From Selenomonadales bacterium (GTDB lineage Bacteria; Bacillota; Negativicutes; Sporomusales; UBA7701): a DNA stretch of 64,000 bases. Position numbers and translations under genes: made by a program. The notes under the pieces were generated by a model that was not told where the DNA came from, searched no databases, and saw only the letters and a program-made list of their open reading frames with translations. Below, in pieces: positions 53,649 to 62,446 of the stretch. The DNA lies in assembly GCA_029975165.1 (NCBI GenBank), contig JARKPR010000033.1:33160-97159 (forward strand), read 5' to 3'. The first letter of the stretch is position 1; every line of letters begins with the position of its first letter.

Positions 53649-53711
53649 AGCGCCGTCACGCCTGGCCGCCCTCCCGCATATCCTACACCATCAACCTCCG
53701 GAGGGATGGCC

Positions 53712-54119
53712 ATGCTGCGCTCCGTCATACGGGCGTGCGTACTTTGTCTCACCGTCGCCGCCTGCCTCCTCGCCGTCGCCCCGGCGTCCGCCGCCCCCAA
53801 CGTTGACTGGCGGACCACCGGCTGCTACTTCGACGACAACGACAAACCCGTCCTCGTCGGCCACTTCGTCAACGACGGCAGCGAACCCGTCCTCATCGCC
53901 AGGCTGCGTCTCCAGCTCTACCTCCAGGAGCAATCCGGCGACCTCGTCCTCATCGCCGCCGGCGTCTGGGACGACGTCGACACCGTCCTCCGGCCGGGCG
54001 AGCAGTCCCGCACCTTCCGCCTTCGGTTCGGCGACCACGACGGCCGGCGCTTCAGCCTCGACCGCTGCATTCTGCGCGGCGACGTCACCTACCGCATCTT
54101 CCGCGGCGCGGACGCATAA
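53712..54119 (+). CDS. secreted protein of unknown function
   Basis: A 135-residue protein with a signal peptide (VIRACVLCLTVAACLLAVAP then ASA-A cleavage) and a beta-rich domain with two cysteines (TGCYFDDNDKPVLVGHFVND, LDRCILRGDVTYRIF). The pattern resembles small immunoglobulin-like domains with added disulfide, but no family was recognised. The ATG at 53712 is six bases after GGAGGG; the ATG at 53706 is too close. Confidence 0.65.
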   Translation: MLRSVIRACVLCLTVAACLLAVAPASAAPNVDWRTTGCYFDDNDKPVLVGHFVNDGSEPVLIARLRLQLYLQEQSGDLVLIAAGVWDDVDTVLRPGEQSRTFRLRFGDHDGRRFSLDRCILRGDVTYRIFRGADA

Positions 54120-54123
54120 CCCG

Positions 54124-54169
54124 CAAAAAAAAAAGAGCCTCGCTCCCCTGGATGGGGAGCGAGGCTCTC
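54124..54169 (-). terminator. intrinsic terminator of yidC
   Basis: On the - strand a perfect 15-bp stem AGAGCCTCGCTCCCC / GGGGAGCGAGGCTCT is followed by ten T residues. It lies just past the yidC stop. Confidence 0.9.
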
Positions 54170-54182
54170 GGCCTTCGTGGCC

Positions 54183-54815
54183 TCACGCCGCCGCCGGCCG
54201 GCGGTACAGGACAAGCTGCTGCACGATCTGGATCACATTGCCCGCCACCCAGTACAAACCGAGCCCGGCCGGGAAATGGACCGTCATATAACCGATGAAC
54301 AGCGGCATCCCGAACAGCATCGCCTTGTTCTGGCCCGACGCATCCGTCATCGTCTGCCGCGACGACACATACGTCGTCACCGCCGCCAGCACCGGCAGCA
54401 CATACCACGGGTCGCTGCCGGCCAGATTGCCGATCCACAGGAAACTCGGCTGGCTGGTGTATGCGAAATCCCTGATCGCGTAAAAAATGCCCGTCAGAAA
54501 CGGCAGCTGGATCAGCATCGGCAGGCAGCCGGCCAGCGGATTCACGCCCGCCGTGCGGTACAGCCCGGCCACCTCCGCCTGCAGCTTCGCCTTATCATCC
54601 TTGTACTTCTCCTGCACGGCCTTCAACTGCGGCCCCAGCGCCTGCATCGCCCGCATCGACCGCACCTGCGCCGCCGTCAGCGGATACAGCAGCAGCTTGA
54701 TCGCCACCGTCAGCAGAATGATCGCCAGGCCGTAATTCGGGAACCCCAGCCTACTCGTAACATGAAAGCAAAAAGTCAACGCCGTCTGCATAATGTGACT
54801 GAAAAACGCGAACAA
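54183..54815 (-). CDS. yidC: YidC/Oxa1 family membrane insertase
   Basis: A 210-residue insertase core with five spans: LAIILLTVAIKLLLYPLTAA, CLPMLIQLPFLTGIFYAIRD, YVLPVLAAVTTYVSSRQTMT, and FPAGLGLYWVAGNVIQIVQQ. The conserved cytoplasmic hairpin (LKAVQEKYKDDKAKLQAEVA) is present. It lacks the lipoprotein signal of many Gram-positive YidCs and is not beside rnpA/rpmH, so it is probably a second, accessory copy. Start is TTG at 54815, seven bases after AGGAAG. Confidence 0.9.
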   Translation of the reverse strand: MFAFFSHIMQTALTFCFHVTSRLGFPNYGLAIILLTVAIKLLLYPLTAAQVRSMRAMQALGPQLKAVQEKYKDDKAKLQAEVAGLYRTAGVNPLAGCLPMLIQLPFLTGIFYAIRDFAYTSQPSFLWIGNLAGSDPWYVLPVLAAVTTYVSSRQTMTDASGQNKAMLFGMPLFIGYMTVHFPAGLGLYWVAGNVIQIVQQLVLYRRPAAA

Positions 54816-54911
54816 CCGGCCACTTCCTTTACACTAGAATTGCCGCGGCTAAAACCGCATAATACATGATACCATCCCCCGCCGCGACATTCAAGCCCCG
54901 GCATCGCAAAC

Positions 54912-57551
54912 TCAATGCAGCACCTCCACGATCCCCCGCGTCCCGTCCACCCGTATCCGGTCCCCGTCGTGGATCTTCCGCGTCGCCTCGTCCACCCCCA
55001 CCACCGCCGGGATACCGTACTCGCGGGCCACCACCGCCCCATGCGTCATCTGCCCGCCCACCTCCGTCACCAGAGCGCTCGCCGACACGAACAGCGGCGT
55101 CCAGCCCGGGTCGGTGAACGGCGCCACCAGAATATCCCCCTTCGCCATATCCGCCTCCTCCAGCCGCGTCACCACCCGCGCCCGCCCCTCCACCGTCCCC
55201 GCCGACACCGGCATCCCCGCCAAAGCCCCCGCCGGCAAATCGCGCCGCCCGTACGAACCCTCGATCGCCTCCCCCTCGCTCGTCAGCACCCGCGGCGGCT
55301 TCAGCCGCTCATACTCCGCGTACCGCTCCCGCCGCGCCGCGATAGCCCGCCGGTCGGCCCGCCCCGTCCGCACCGCCGCCGTCAGCTCATCAAGCGACAG
55401 ATAAAAAACATCCTCAGGCATATCCAGAACACCCTGCTTCACCAGCAGCGCCGCCTCCTCCATGATCGCCCGCTTGTACTCGTCCAGCAGCCGCACCAGA
55501 ATATACTTCGGGTACTCCCTCAGCCCGATGAACCGCCGGTACGTCGCCACCAGCCGCCCCATCAACCGCGCCTTCGCCCCTCCGCCCAGCTTCCTCTTCA
55601 GTCGCCGCTTTAGCTCCGCCGCCGCCCGCTCCGCGTCCGCCCGCCCCTGAGCGAACCGCCGCCGGTGCTCGCCCGCTTCCATACTGTTGATATGGCTGGC
55701 TATCGCCGGCACCAGCTGCGTCGGCCGCTCCCGCCAGCGCGGCCGCGTAATATCGATCTCCCCCGGGCAGCGCATCCCGTACTTATGCAAAAACGCCGCG
55801 AACGCCGGCCGGATAACCTCGCCGCCGGCCACACTCGCCAGCCCCTCCAGGAACGTCGCATCCTCCGCCGCCCGCAGATACGCCAGCGCCTCCGGGTACG
55901 GCCTGATCACATCTGCCAGATCGCCCAGCTCCAGCCCCATCTCCGTCGACACATTCCCCGGCGCCGACTTCGTCAGCTCGTCCAGCAGCGACGGCTCCCC
56001 CAGCCAGCGCCGCGCCAGCCAGCCGATCAGCATCGCCGCCAGCCAGGCCGCGAACACCGGCCGCATAATCTCGTTCATCATCGCCTCGAACCCCGTGCTG
56101 AAATGCCCGGCGATATACTCCAGCCGCTCCGCCCCCGACCGCCGCCGCAGCTCCTGCCGCAGCCGCACCAGAATAACCGTCGCCACCCCCTCCGCATCCG
56201 GCGTCTCCAGCCGCTTCCCGAACAGCAGCCCGAACGCCGTCCCCGCCATCATCCCCATCGTCCGCCGCATATACGACGATTGCCCCGTCTTCGGCCGCTT
56301 GCGGGGCCTAAGCGTCGCCACGAACTCGCGGCGGCGGATCACCTCCGCGATCGCGCTCGCCATAAGCGCGTCCGCCCTACTGTACATAAGCGCCGTCGTC
56401 CTGCGCCCCAGCCACGACGCCAGCGAATCCGTAATATCCAAATACAGCCGCCCCCCGGCCGCCACCGGCGTATACTGCGCGTCGATCGCCCCCATCGTCC
56501 GCTGCCATACCGCCATCCCCAGCGGCCTGATCGGGTCGGTCATCATCTGCACATGGCCGAACGACACATACACCCCCGGCCCCTCCGCCGCCTCCGGCAG
56601 CGGGAACAGCGTCGTCACCGGCCGGCTCTGCACCACATACAGCCGCCCGGCCGCCCACGCCCACTCGATATCCTGCGGCCGGCCGAAATGCGCCTCGATC
56701 CGCCGGCCCACCCCCGCCAGCTCCAGAATCGCCGCGTCCGGCAGCGCCTGTTCGCGCTGCCGTCCCGCCGGCAGCTCCCTTTCCTCCGTCCCGCCGTCCG
56801 CCAGCGGCACGATCGCCAGCCCCTTCGCCGCCACCCGCCGCTTCACGATCCGCCCTTCCCGCACCTTGTACACATCCGCGTTCACCAGCCCCGACACCAG
56901 CGCCTCCCCCAGCCCGAACGCCGCGTCGATCGACACCACCTTGCGGTTGCCGTTCACCGGATCGGCCGTAAACATAATCCCCGCCGCCTCCGGGAACACC
57001 ATCCGCTGCACCACCACCGCCAGCCGCACCCCCGCATGGTCGAACCCGTTCCGCGCCCGGTAAGCGATCGCCCGATCCGTAAACAGCGACGCCCAGCAGC
57101 GGCGCACATGCGCCAGCACCTCGCCCCAGCCCCGCACATTCAAATAAGTATCCTGCTGGCCGGCGAACGACGCCCCCGGCAGATCCTCGGCCGTCGCGCT
57201 CGACCGCACCGCATACGCATGCCCCTCGCCCGTACGCCGCCAGGCCGCCGCGATCGCCGCGGCGATAGGGGAGGGGACAGGCAGCCCCTCCAGGTGGGCC
57301 CGGATGCGGCTCCCCAGCCGTCCGATCTCCTCCCGCGCCGCCGCATCCACCCCCGCCAGCGCCGCCAGCAGCGCCGGCAGCTCCCGGCTCGTCCCCGTAA
57401 ACGCCGCGTACGCCTCCGTCGTAACCGCGAACCCCGCCGGCACAGCCACCCCAGGAATACGGCACAACTCGCCCAGATTCGCCCCCTTGCCGCCCGCCAG
57501 CGCCAGGCTGTCCTTATCGATATCCGCAAAATCCAGCACAAACCTCGCCAT
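54912..57551 (-). CDS. rifampin phosphotransferase-like dikinase
   Basis: An 879-residue protein of the PEP synthase superfamily with the three-domain layout of rifampin phosphotransferase: an ATP-grasp domain (LAGGKGANLGELCRIPGV, YAVRSSATAEDLPGASFAGQ), a middle domain (KYGMRCPGEIDITRPRWRER) and a C-terminal swivelling phosphohistidine domain (EVGGQMTHGAVVAREYGIPA, His in MTHG). Rph adds phosphate to rifamycins using ATP; a PEP synthase role is the alternative. The ATG at 57551 is six bases after GGGGGG. It is separate from yidC by 96 bases. Confidence 0.85.
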   Translation of the reverse strand: MARFVLDFADIDKDSLALAGGKGANLGELCRIPGVAVPAGFAVTTEAYAAFTGTSRELPALLAALAGVDAAAREEIGRLGSRIRAHLEGLPVPSPIAAAIAAAWRRTGEGHAYAVRSSATAEDLPGASFAGQQDTYLNVRGWGEVLAHVRRCWASLFTDRAIAYRARNGFDHAGVRLAVVVQRMVFPEAAGIMFTADPVNGNRKVVSIDAAFGLGEALVSGLVNADVYKVREGRIVKRRVAAKGLAIVPLADGGTEERELPAGRQREQALPDAAILELAGVGRRIEAHFGRPQDIEWAWAAGRLYVVQSRPVTTLFPLPEAAEGPGVYVSFGHVQMMTDPIRPLGMAVWQRTMGAIDAQYTPVAAGGRLYLDITDSLASWLGRRTTALMYSRADALMASAIAEVIRRREFVATLRPRKRPKTGQSSYMRRTMGMMAGTAFGLLFGKRLETPDAEGVATVILVRLRQELRRRSGAERLEYIAGHFSTGFEAMMNEIMRPVFAAWLAAMLIGWLARRWLGEPSLLDELTKSAPGNVSTEMGLELGDLADVIRPYPEALAYLRAAEDATFLEGLASVAGGEVIRPAFAAFLHKYGMRCPGEIDITRPRWRERPTQLVPAIASHINSMEAGEHRRRFAQGRADAERAAAELKRRLKRKLGGGAKARLMGRLVATYRRFIGLREYPKYILVRLLDEYKRAIMEEAALLVKQGVLDMPEDVFYLSLDELTAAVRTGRADRRAIAARRERYAEYERLKPPRVLTSEGEAIEGSYGRRDLPAGALAGMPVSAGTVEGRARVVTRLEEADMAKGDILVAPFTDPGWTPLFVSASALVTEVGGQMTHGAVVAREYGIPAVVGVDEATRKIHDGDRIRVDGTRGIVEVLH

Positions 57552-57660
57552 CGTCCGCCCCCCTTTTCTCCCCATAGCCTTCCCACCTGCCGGCAAAAAA
57601 TTATGGGGGAGAGAGCTTTGATTGACTTCGGGCGGTTGCGTACCTTGAAATTCGGCGAGC

Positions 57661-57870
57661 GGAGGGGACGCAGGCGCAGGGCGACTTTGCGGAGGCCGTT
57701 ACGCGCCGTCGACGCGAAACGCCGCGAACGACACCGTAAGGCCGACCACGGATGGTCGGCCTAGTCCGCAAGGAGCCGGATGCGACTTTTGCGGACGGTA
57801 CGGCGGAGTCGGCGCAAGTCCTAGGGCGCGTTCGGCCGGAGCCACGGAGCCCCGCGCCTGCGTCCCCTCC
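57661..57870 (+). repeat. family B long-hairpin repeat, copy B3
   Basis: Perfect 17-base arms (57661-57677, GGAGGGGACG..., and 57854-57870, ...CGTCCCCTCC) differ completely from those of B1 and B2. The core is nearly the same (GCGACTTTGCGGAGGC, GGCCGACC-ACGGAT-GGTCGGCC, ATGCGACTTTTGCGGACGGT). It lies between the divergent Rph-like and cyclophilin genes. Confidence 0.85.
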
Positions 57871-57930
57871 ACCGCGGACAAGAGACGTAACCGGTCCCTC
57901 TTAAAATGCCTGATAATCTCCCGCAAAATC

Positions 57931-57939
57931 TGATATAAT
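57931..57939 (+). promoter_or_regulatory. extended -10 promoter of the cyclophilin gene
   Basis: TGATATAAT fits TGnTATAAT. The -35 region is weak. The GTG start is 40 bases downstream. Confidence 0.55.
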
Positions 57940-57978
57940 CGTAACTGTCGGAACATACGCCATCGAGGAGGTCTTCCC

Positions 57979-58608
57979 GTGAAAAAACAACTCGCCGCCA
58001 TAACCATACTTATCGCCAGCCTCGCCCTGCTCGCCGCCGGCTGCGCCGCCAAAGCCCCGCAGCCGCCCCCGGCCCCGCCCGCCCCCCAGCAGCAGGCCCC
58101 CCAGCAGCAGGCCCCCCAGGCCGCGCCCGCGCCGGCCGGCAAAAACAGCCTCGCCGTCTTCGAAACCTCTATGGGCACCTTCAAAATCGAACTATTCGAA
58201 GACAAAGCCCCCCTCACCGCGAAAAACTTCATCACCCTCAGCGAAAAAAACTTCTACAACGGCCTCAAATTCCACCGCGTCATCGACGGCTTCATGATCC
58301 AGGGCGGCGACCCCAACGGCAACGGCACCGGCGGCCCCGGCTACGCCATCCCCGACGAATTCCACCGCGACCTCAAGCACGCCGAAGCCGGCATCCTCTC
58401 CATGGCCAACGCCGGCCCCAACACCGGCGGCTCCCAATTCTTCATCACCCTCAAAGCCACCCCCTGGCTGGACGGCAAACACGCCGTCTTCGGCAAAGTC
58501 GTCGAAGGCCTCGACATCGTCCAGGCCATCGGCAAAGTCAAAACCGGCGCCAACGACAAGCCCCTCACCGACGTCGTCATCAAAAAAATAACCATCGTCA
58601 AACAGTAA
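57979..58608 (+). CDS. cyclophilin-type peptidyl-prolyl isomerase lipoprotein
   Basis: A 209-residue lipoprotein: signal peptide with lipobox LLAAGC (Cys22), a Pro/Gln-rich linker (about 28-55), then a cyclophilin domain ([54 protein letters not shown]) with the catalytic Arg and the QFF motif. It folds exported proteins outside the membrane. The GTG start follows GAGGAGG. Confidence 0.93.
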   Translation: MKKQLAAITILIASLALLAAGCAAKAPQPPPAPPAPQQQAPQQQAPQAAPAPAGKNSLAVFETSMGTFKIELFEDKAPLTAKNFITLSEKNFYNGLKFHRVIDGFMIQGGDPNGNGTGGPGYAIPDEFHRDLKHAEAGILSMANAGPNTGGSQFFITLKATPWLDGKHAVFGKVVEGLDIVQAIGKVKTGANDKPLTDVVIKKITIVKQ

Positions 58609-58667
58609 GCGCCGGAAAGCGCACAAGCGCCACTACCCACCGGCAGCTCAAAATTGGGGGAACGCCG

Positions 58668-59177
58668 ATGAAAACTTCCGCGCCCGCCCTGGCCGGCGGC
58701 CAAGTGGCCGACTGCCAAAGCTTCCTGCGGGCGGCGGTCGACGAAGCCGTCCGCGGCGTCGAGCAAGGGGAAGGCGGACCCTTCGGGGCGATAATCGTCA
58801 AAGACGGCAAAATACTCGCCGCCGCCCACAACCAAGTGCTCGTCACCAACGACCCGACCGCCCACGCCGAAGTGCAGGCCATCCGCAAAGCCTCTGCGCT
58901 GCTCGGCCGGTTCGACCTATCCGACTGCGAACTGTACGCCTCCTGCGAGCCTTGCCCCATGTGCCTGGGAGCCGTCCACTGGGCCAAACTGCGCAGCGTC
59001 GTATACGCCGCCACGCGCCATGACGCCGCCGCGGCGGGCTTCGACGACAGCTATATCTACGAAGTCATCCAGGGAACGGCCCAAGAACTGCAAGTCGACC
59101 TGCGGCGGCAGCCCTGCCCCGAAAGCGCCGCCCCCTTCGCCGCCTGGGGCCGCAAAACCGACAAAATCCCATACTGA
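58668..59177 (+). CDS. nucleoside/nucleobase deaminase, guanine-deaminase-like
   Basis: A 169-residue cytidine-deaminase-fold enzyme. The zinc site is HAEVQAIR (His and catalytic Glu) and CEPCPMCLGAVHWAK. The C-terminal DDSYIYEVI and the aromatic end resemble Bacillus-type guanine deaminase (GuaD) rather than the tRNA adenosine deaminase TadA. GGGGGAACG precedes the ATG. Confidence 0.85.
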   Translation: MKTSAPALAGGQVADCQSFLRAAVDEAVRGVEQGEGGPFGAIIVKDGKILAAAHNQVLVTNDPTAHAEVQAIRKASALLGRFDLSDCELYASCEPCPMCLGAVHWAKLRSVVYAATRHDAAAAGFDDSYIYEVIQGTAQELQVDLRRQPCPESAAPFAAWGRKTDKIPY

Positions 59178-59196
59178 AGCAAGCCGAAACGCCAAA

Positions 59197-59235
59197 CGTC
59201 CCCCGACCCTGCGCCAGGGTGGGGGACGCTTGTTG
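59197..59235 (+). terminator. intrinsic terminator after the deaminase
   Basis: CGTCCCCC / GGGGGACG with an inner ACCCTG / CAGGGT stem, followed by CTTGTTG. Confidence 0.75.
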
Positions 59236-59265
59236 CCGTCCGGGGTTGGCCTGCCTTCCCCGGCG

Positions 59266-59586
59266 TCAATCCCTGTCTATATCCAGCACGAAATCATCCG
59301 TGCCGATATGGAGATGGAACTCGCTGTCATTGTCGCGGTGCCACTGGTACCACTCATGCCACTCCTTAGCCTTCGCCTCCCGCCAGCGCCGGTCGTGGCG
59401 GTGCGCCTTCCACTCGCGGTCGTGCTCCTTCCATTCCCTCTCATGGTCACGCCACTTGCGGTCATGGCTGTCCTTCCACGCCTTGCCGTGATGGGGCGGG
59501 GCATGGTGGGGCGGGGCGGCATAGGCGGCAAGGGGGAGGAAAGTCGCGGCCACGGCAACGGCCACGGCAACCAGCATCTTCTTCAT
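59266..59586 (-). CDS. secreted His/Trp/charged-repeat protein
   Basis: A 106-residue protein with a signal peptide (KKMLVAVAVAVAATFLPLAA, cleavage after AYA). The mature part is unusually rich in His, Trp, Lys, Arg, Asp and Glu, with loose repeats: WRDHEREWKEHDREWKAHRH and DRRWREAKAKEWHEWYQWH. It may bind metal or polyanions. No family was recognised. GGGAGTGG precedes the ATG. Confidence 0.7.
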   Translation of the reverse strand: MKKMLVAVAVAVAATFLPLAAYAAPPHHAPPHHGKAWKDSHDRKWRDHEREWKEHDREWKAHRHDRRWREAKAKEWHEWYQWHRDNDSEFHLHIGTDDFVLDIDRD

Positions 59587-59731
59587 GGAAAACCACTCCC
59601 TTTATGTATTTGTCCTCATAATACTGCATTATTATGACAAAACTGCGACAACGATGCCGGATCGGCAACCTCGCAGGGCGCCGGCCTGCCGCAAACCACG
59701 GCCGCCAGAGAGGATAACGGTCCAACGAACA

Positions 59732-59775
59732 AAACCCAGGAACCGGGATAATCCCGGCAATCCTGGGTTTTTAAC
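59732..59775. terminator. bidirectional intrinsic terminator
   Basis: Outer stem AAACCCAGGA / TCCTGGGTTT and inner CCGGGAT / ATCCCGG. T runs follow on both strands. It serves the - strand zinc-ribbon gene. Confidence 0.75.
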
Positions 59776-59789
59776 ATGCCTATTTGCCT

Positions 59790-60176
59790 TTAAGAAGTCT
59801 TTTGGCCGCACTCGGGGCAGAACTTGGCGTTGGGAGTGAGCTTCGCCCCGCACCCGGCGCACTCCTCGGCGGCTTTCAGCTTCTCGCCGCACTCGGGACA
59901 GAACTTGGCATTGGTGGCCAGCGGCGCTTCGCATTTGGGGCAGGAGGCCCGGATCGTCTCGCGCCAGTTTTCCACGGACAACTTCTTGTCCTCCTCCGCC
60001 ATGGCGGCGTGGGCCCACACCTCTTCCACCGAGCGGCTGGCCTGGGCCGCCGACATCTCCACGCCCAGGTCGGGGGCGCAATGTTTGCACAGGCCCCGTT
60101 TCGTATTCCAGCAGCTTTCGCGGCAAACCCACGACGAACAGCGAGGACACTGGACAAAATCGGGCCGTATCTCCAC
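59790..60176 (-). CDS. double-zinc-ribbon protein
   Basis: A 128-residue protein with an N-terminal cysteine cluster (CPRCSSWVCRESCWNTKRG, CKHC) and two C-terminal zinc ribbons (CPKCEAPLATNAKFCPECGE and CAGCGAKLTPNAKFCPECGQ). It is likely a scaffold or regulator; no enzyme domain is present. The GTG at 60176 is the first possible start, since an in-frame TAG lies four codons upstream; the ribosome binding site GGAGG is only two bases away. Between it and the chemoreceptor (306 bases) there is only an imperfect hairpin (60241-60291) and AT-rich sequence. Confidence 0.78.
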   Translation of the reverse strand: MEIRPDFVQCPRCSSWVCRESCWNTKRGLCKHCAPDLGVEMSAAQASRSVEEVWAHAAMAEEDKKLSVENWRETIRASCPKCEAPLATNAKFCPECGEKLKAAEECAGCGAKLTPNAKFCPECGQKTS

Positions 60177-60482
60177 CGCCGCCTCCGGCTAAAAACATTT
60201 TTACTTAATTTTAACAAACATGGATAAATAAAACAAGAACTTGCTCCGGCGCGCCGCCATCATGGCCGTCTTCCCCGTCGCCCCGGAGCAATCCCGGCGA
60301 CACCGTCCCCTATATACGGCGATAATAACGCCATCCTCCTTTCCGATAACGTATTTTTTGGCTTTCCTGGACGATTTTAGCAGGAAATTAGCGTTTGTTA
60401 TAAGAAAATGTTTATAGCAATTAAGAAATAAAAACGCAATACACGGCGTATAAACTTCAACAGCCAAATGGAGGCGGAAGTC

Positions 60483-61961
60483 ATGTTCAACTTCTTGAGG
60501 AAAAACGCGCCCTGCGAAGAAGCGCTCTGCATCCTCCAAAACGTCGAGGACAGGCTGAGCGGCAAACCGGCCGGACCCATCCGGGTCGCGTACCCCATCC
60601 ACCAGCGCGTGCTCGGCAACTTCGACAAACTGCTCGCCAGCGAGGCCAAAATGGCCGGCGCCTGCAAAACCATGCTCGGCACCGTCTCGGCGCTCAGCGA
60701 ATTCGACGTCAGGATGACCCACTCATCCTACAGCCTGATGAACTTCGCCAAAGAAATGGCCACCCTCAGCGAATCCAACCTCGCCATCGTCGAGGAAATC
60801 ACCGCCAGCATGAACGACGTCAACGAAACCATCGCCCAAACCTCGCAGAAAATGGTGCGCCTGTCCGCCGCCTCCCAGAACCTCATCGCCAAAAACGACG
60901 AAAGCCTCGTCCAAATCGGCGAAATCAACGCCCTCAAAGAAAACGTCGTCGCCGACACCACCCTCATGCGCGACCAGATCGAACAGCTCGTCGACATGGC
61001 CACCCGGGTCAACGACATCGTCGACGGCGTGGCCGCCATTGCCGAGCAGACCAACCTCCTCGCCCTCAACGCCTCCATCGAGGCCGCGCGGGCCGGGGAA
61101 TTCGGCCGGGGCTTCGCCGTCGTCGCCGACGAAATCCGCAAACTGGCCGACAGCACCAAAGCCAACCTCAACGACATGCGGGTCTTCGTCAACAACATCC
61201 AGCAGGCCGCCCAAGGGGGCCGGGAAAGCCTCGGCAACACCCTCCGCTCCACCAGCTCCATGAACGGGAAACTCGACAACATCTCGGCCACCGTCACCGA
61301 AAACGTCGTCATGCTCAAAACAGCCGTCCAGGACGTCGACGACATCTCGGCCCTGATGGTCAACATCAAGGAATCGGCCGGGCAAGTCAACCAGGCCATG
61401 TCCCTGTCCGCCCAGGACGCCGAAAAGCTCCACGGCATGACCCAGGCCATCCACGACGACGCCGCCCAGAGCGCCGCCAACGCCAAGCAGATAACCAAGA
61501 TCGACGAAGAACTCAGCGCCATTGTCCGCGACATGGTCTCCGCCCTCAACGGCGGCATCCACGCCATCTCCAACGAGGAACTCGTCGCCAACCTCCGCAA
61601 AGCCAAGGAAGCCCACGCCAACTGGATGCGCAACCTCAGGAAGATCGCCGACGAAATGAAGACCTACCCCATCCAGACCAACTCCCGGCGGTGCGCCTTC
61701 GGCCACTTCTACCACGCCATCACCATCACCCAGCCCGACGTGCTCCGCGAATGGGCCGCCATCGACGCCGTGCACAACGACATGCACGCCATGGGCGAAA
61801 AAGTCATCGCCGCCGTCAACGCCGGCGACGCGGCCGGCGCCCAGGCCCTCTACACCCAGGCCGAGGCGCTGTCGCACCAAATCTTCGCCCACCTCGACGC
61901 CGCCATCCGCGTCATCGAAGCCAAAGCCCAAGCCGGCGAAGCCGTCCTGCAATACGCTTAA
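60483..61961 (+). CDS. soluble methyl-accepting chemotaxis protein with CZB domain
   Basis: A 492-residue chemoreceptor with no membrane span. The signalling tip is [20 protein letters not shown], then [20 protein letters not shown]. The C-terminus is a chemoreceptor zinc-binding domain: [26 protein letters not shown] and HQIFAHLDA supply Cys and His ligands. Such receptors sense zinc or hypochlorite in other bacteria. The ATG at 60483 follows GGAGGCGG; the ATG at 60468 lacks a site. It fits the flagellar genes in the window. Confidence 0.92.
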   Translation: MFNFLRKNAPCEEALCILQNVEDRLSGKPAGPIRVAYPIHQRVLGNFDKLLASEAKMAGACKTMLGTVSALSEFDVRMTHSSYSLMNFAKEMATLSESNLAIVEEITASMNDVNETIAQTSQKMVRLSAASQNLIAKNDESLVQIGEINALKENVVADTTLMRDQIEQLVDMATRVNDIVDGVAAIAEQTNLLALNASIEAARAGEFGRGFAVVADEIRKLADSTKANLNDMRVFVNNIQQAAQGGRESLGNTLRSTSSMNGKLDNISATVTENVVMLKTAVQDVDDISALMVNIKESAGQVNQAMSLSAQDAEKLHGMTQAIHDDAAQSAANAKQITKIDEELSAIVRDMVSALNGGIHAISNEELVANLRKAKEAHANWMRNLRKIADEMKTYPIQTNSRRCAFGHFYHAITITQPDVLREWAAIDAVHNDMHAMGEKVIAAVNAGDAAGAQALYTQAEALSHQIFAHLDAAIRVIEAKAQAGEAVLQYA

Positions 61962-61974
61962 GCCCAAGAAATAA

Positions 61975-62016
61975 AACCGTCCCCGGCCCCGAAAAGGGCG
62001 GGGACGGTTTTTGTTG
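61975..62016 (+). terminator. intrinsic terminator after the chemoreceptor
   Basis: AAAACCGTCCCCG and CGGGGACGGTTTT enclose an inner CCC/GGG stem, followed by TTG. Confidence 0.85.
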
Positions 62017-62049
62017 GGGTTACGTTTGGCCTGCCGCCTAATTCCCTTA

Positions 62050-62252
62050 GCGGGGCCGCAAACCTCCGGCTCCATAGCTCCGGCCGAACGCGCCGTAAGA
62101 CTCGCGCCGACACTGCCGTACCGTCGCCAACAGTCTCCTGACTGATGGCTCCTCGCCCGGCCTTCCATGGCCGGGCGTACGTTGTGTTACCGGCTCGCTT
62201 CGTCAACGGCGCGTACCGTCCTCCGCAAGTCGCCGTCAGTTTGCGCCCCCGC
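62050..62252 (-). repeat. family B long-hairpin repeat, copy B4 (inverted, diverged)
   Basis: Arms GCGGGGCCGCAAAC / GTTTGCGCCCCCGC pair at 13 of 14 positions. The core is the reverse complement of B1-B3 (CCGAACGCGCCGTAAGACTC, CGTCAACGGCGCGTACCGTC, CTCCGCAAGTCGC). The inner hairpin is changed to GCCCGGCC-TTCCAT-GGCCGGGC, still fully paired. Beyond it, 62253-62446 is AT-rich leader sequence of the DUF262 gene. Confidence 0.75.
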
Positions 62253-62446
62253 GAAGAACTTAGTCAGAACCAAGGTGAAAAAGAGAATTTGCGTTTTAAT
62301 AGCTTGAAGCCCGTTTCTTTTTTGCCAGGTCGCTGTAGGGTAAATTACACAAAAGGCAAAAAAAATGCAGGATTTTCCTTTTGAAGGAACAATTACAAAT
62401 ATATGCTAATTATTGTGGAAGAAATTAAATTCAAGGAGGTATTGGT

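Noticed and set aside
55665..57764. A 699-residue + strand ORF opposite the Rph-like gene
   Set aside because: Arg/Pro/His-rich shadow of a GC-rich gene. The - strand protein has full domain signatures.
60241..60356. A tiny - strand gene with AAAGGAGG near 60340 and a hairpin at 60241-60291
   Set aside because: The only ATG abuts the ribosome binding site and gives 24 residues of low-complexity sequence.
60421..60453. A sigma-28 promoter for the chemoreceptor
   Set aside because: TAAA and GCGTATAA are present, but the spacing is 13 rather than 15 bases and two -10 positions differ.
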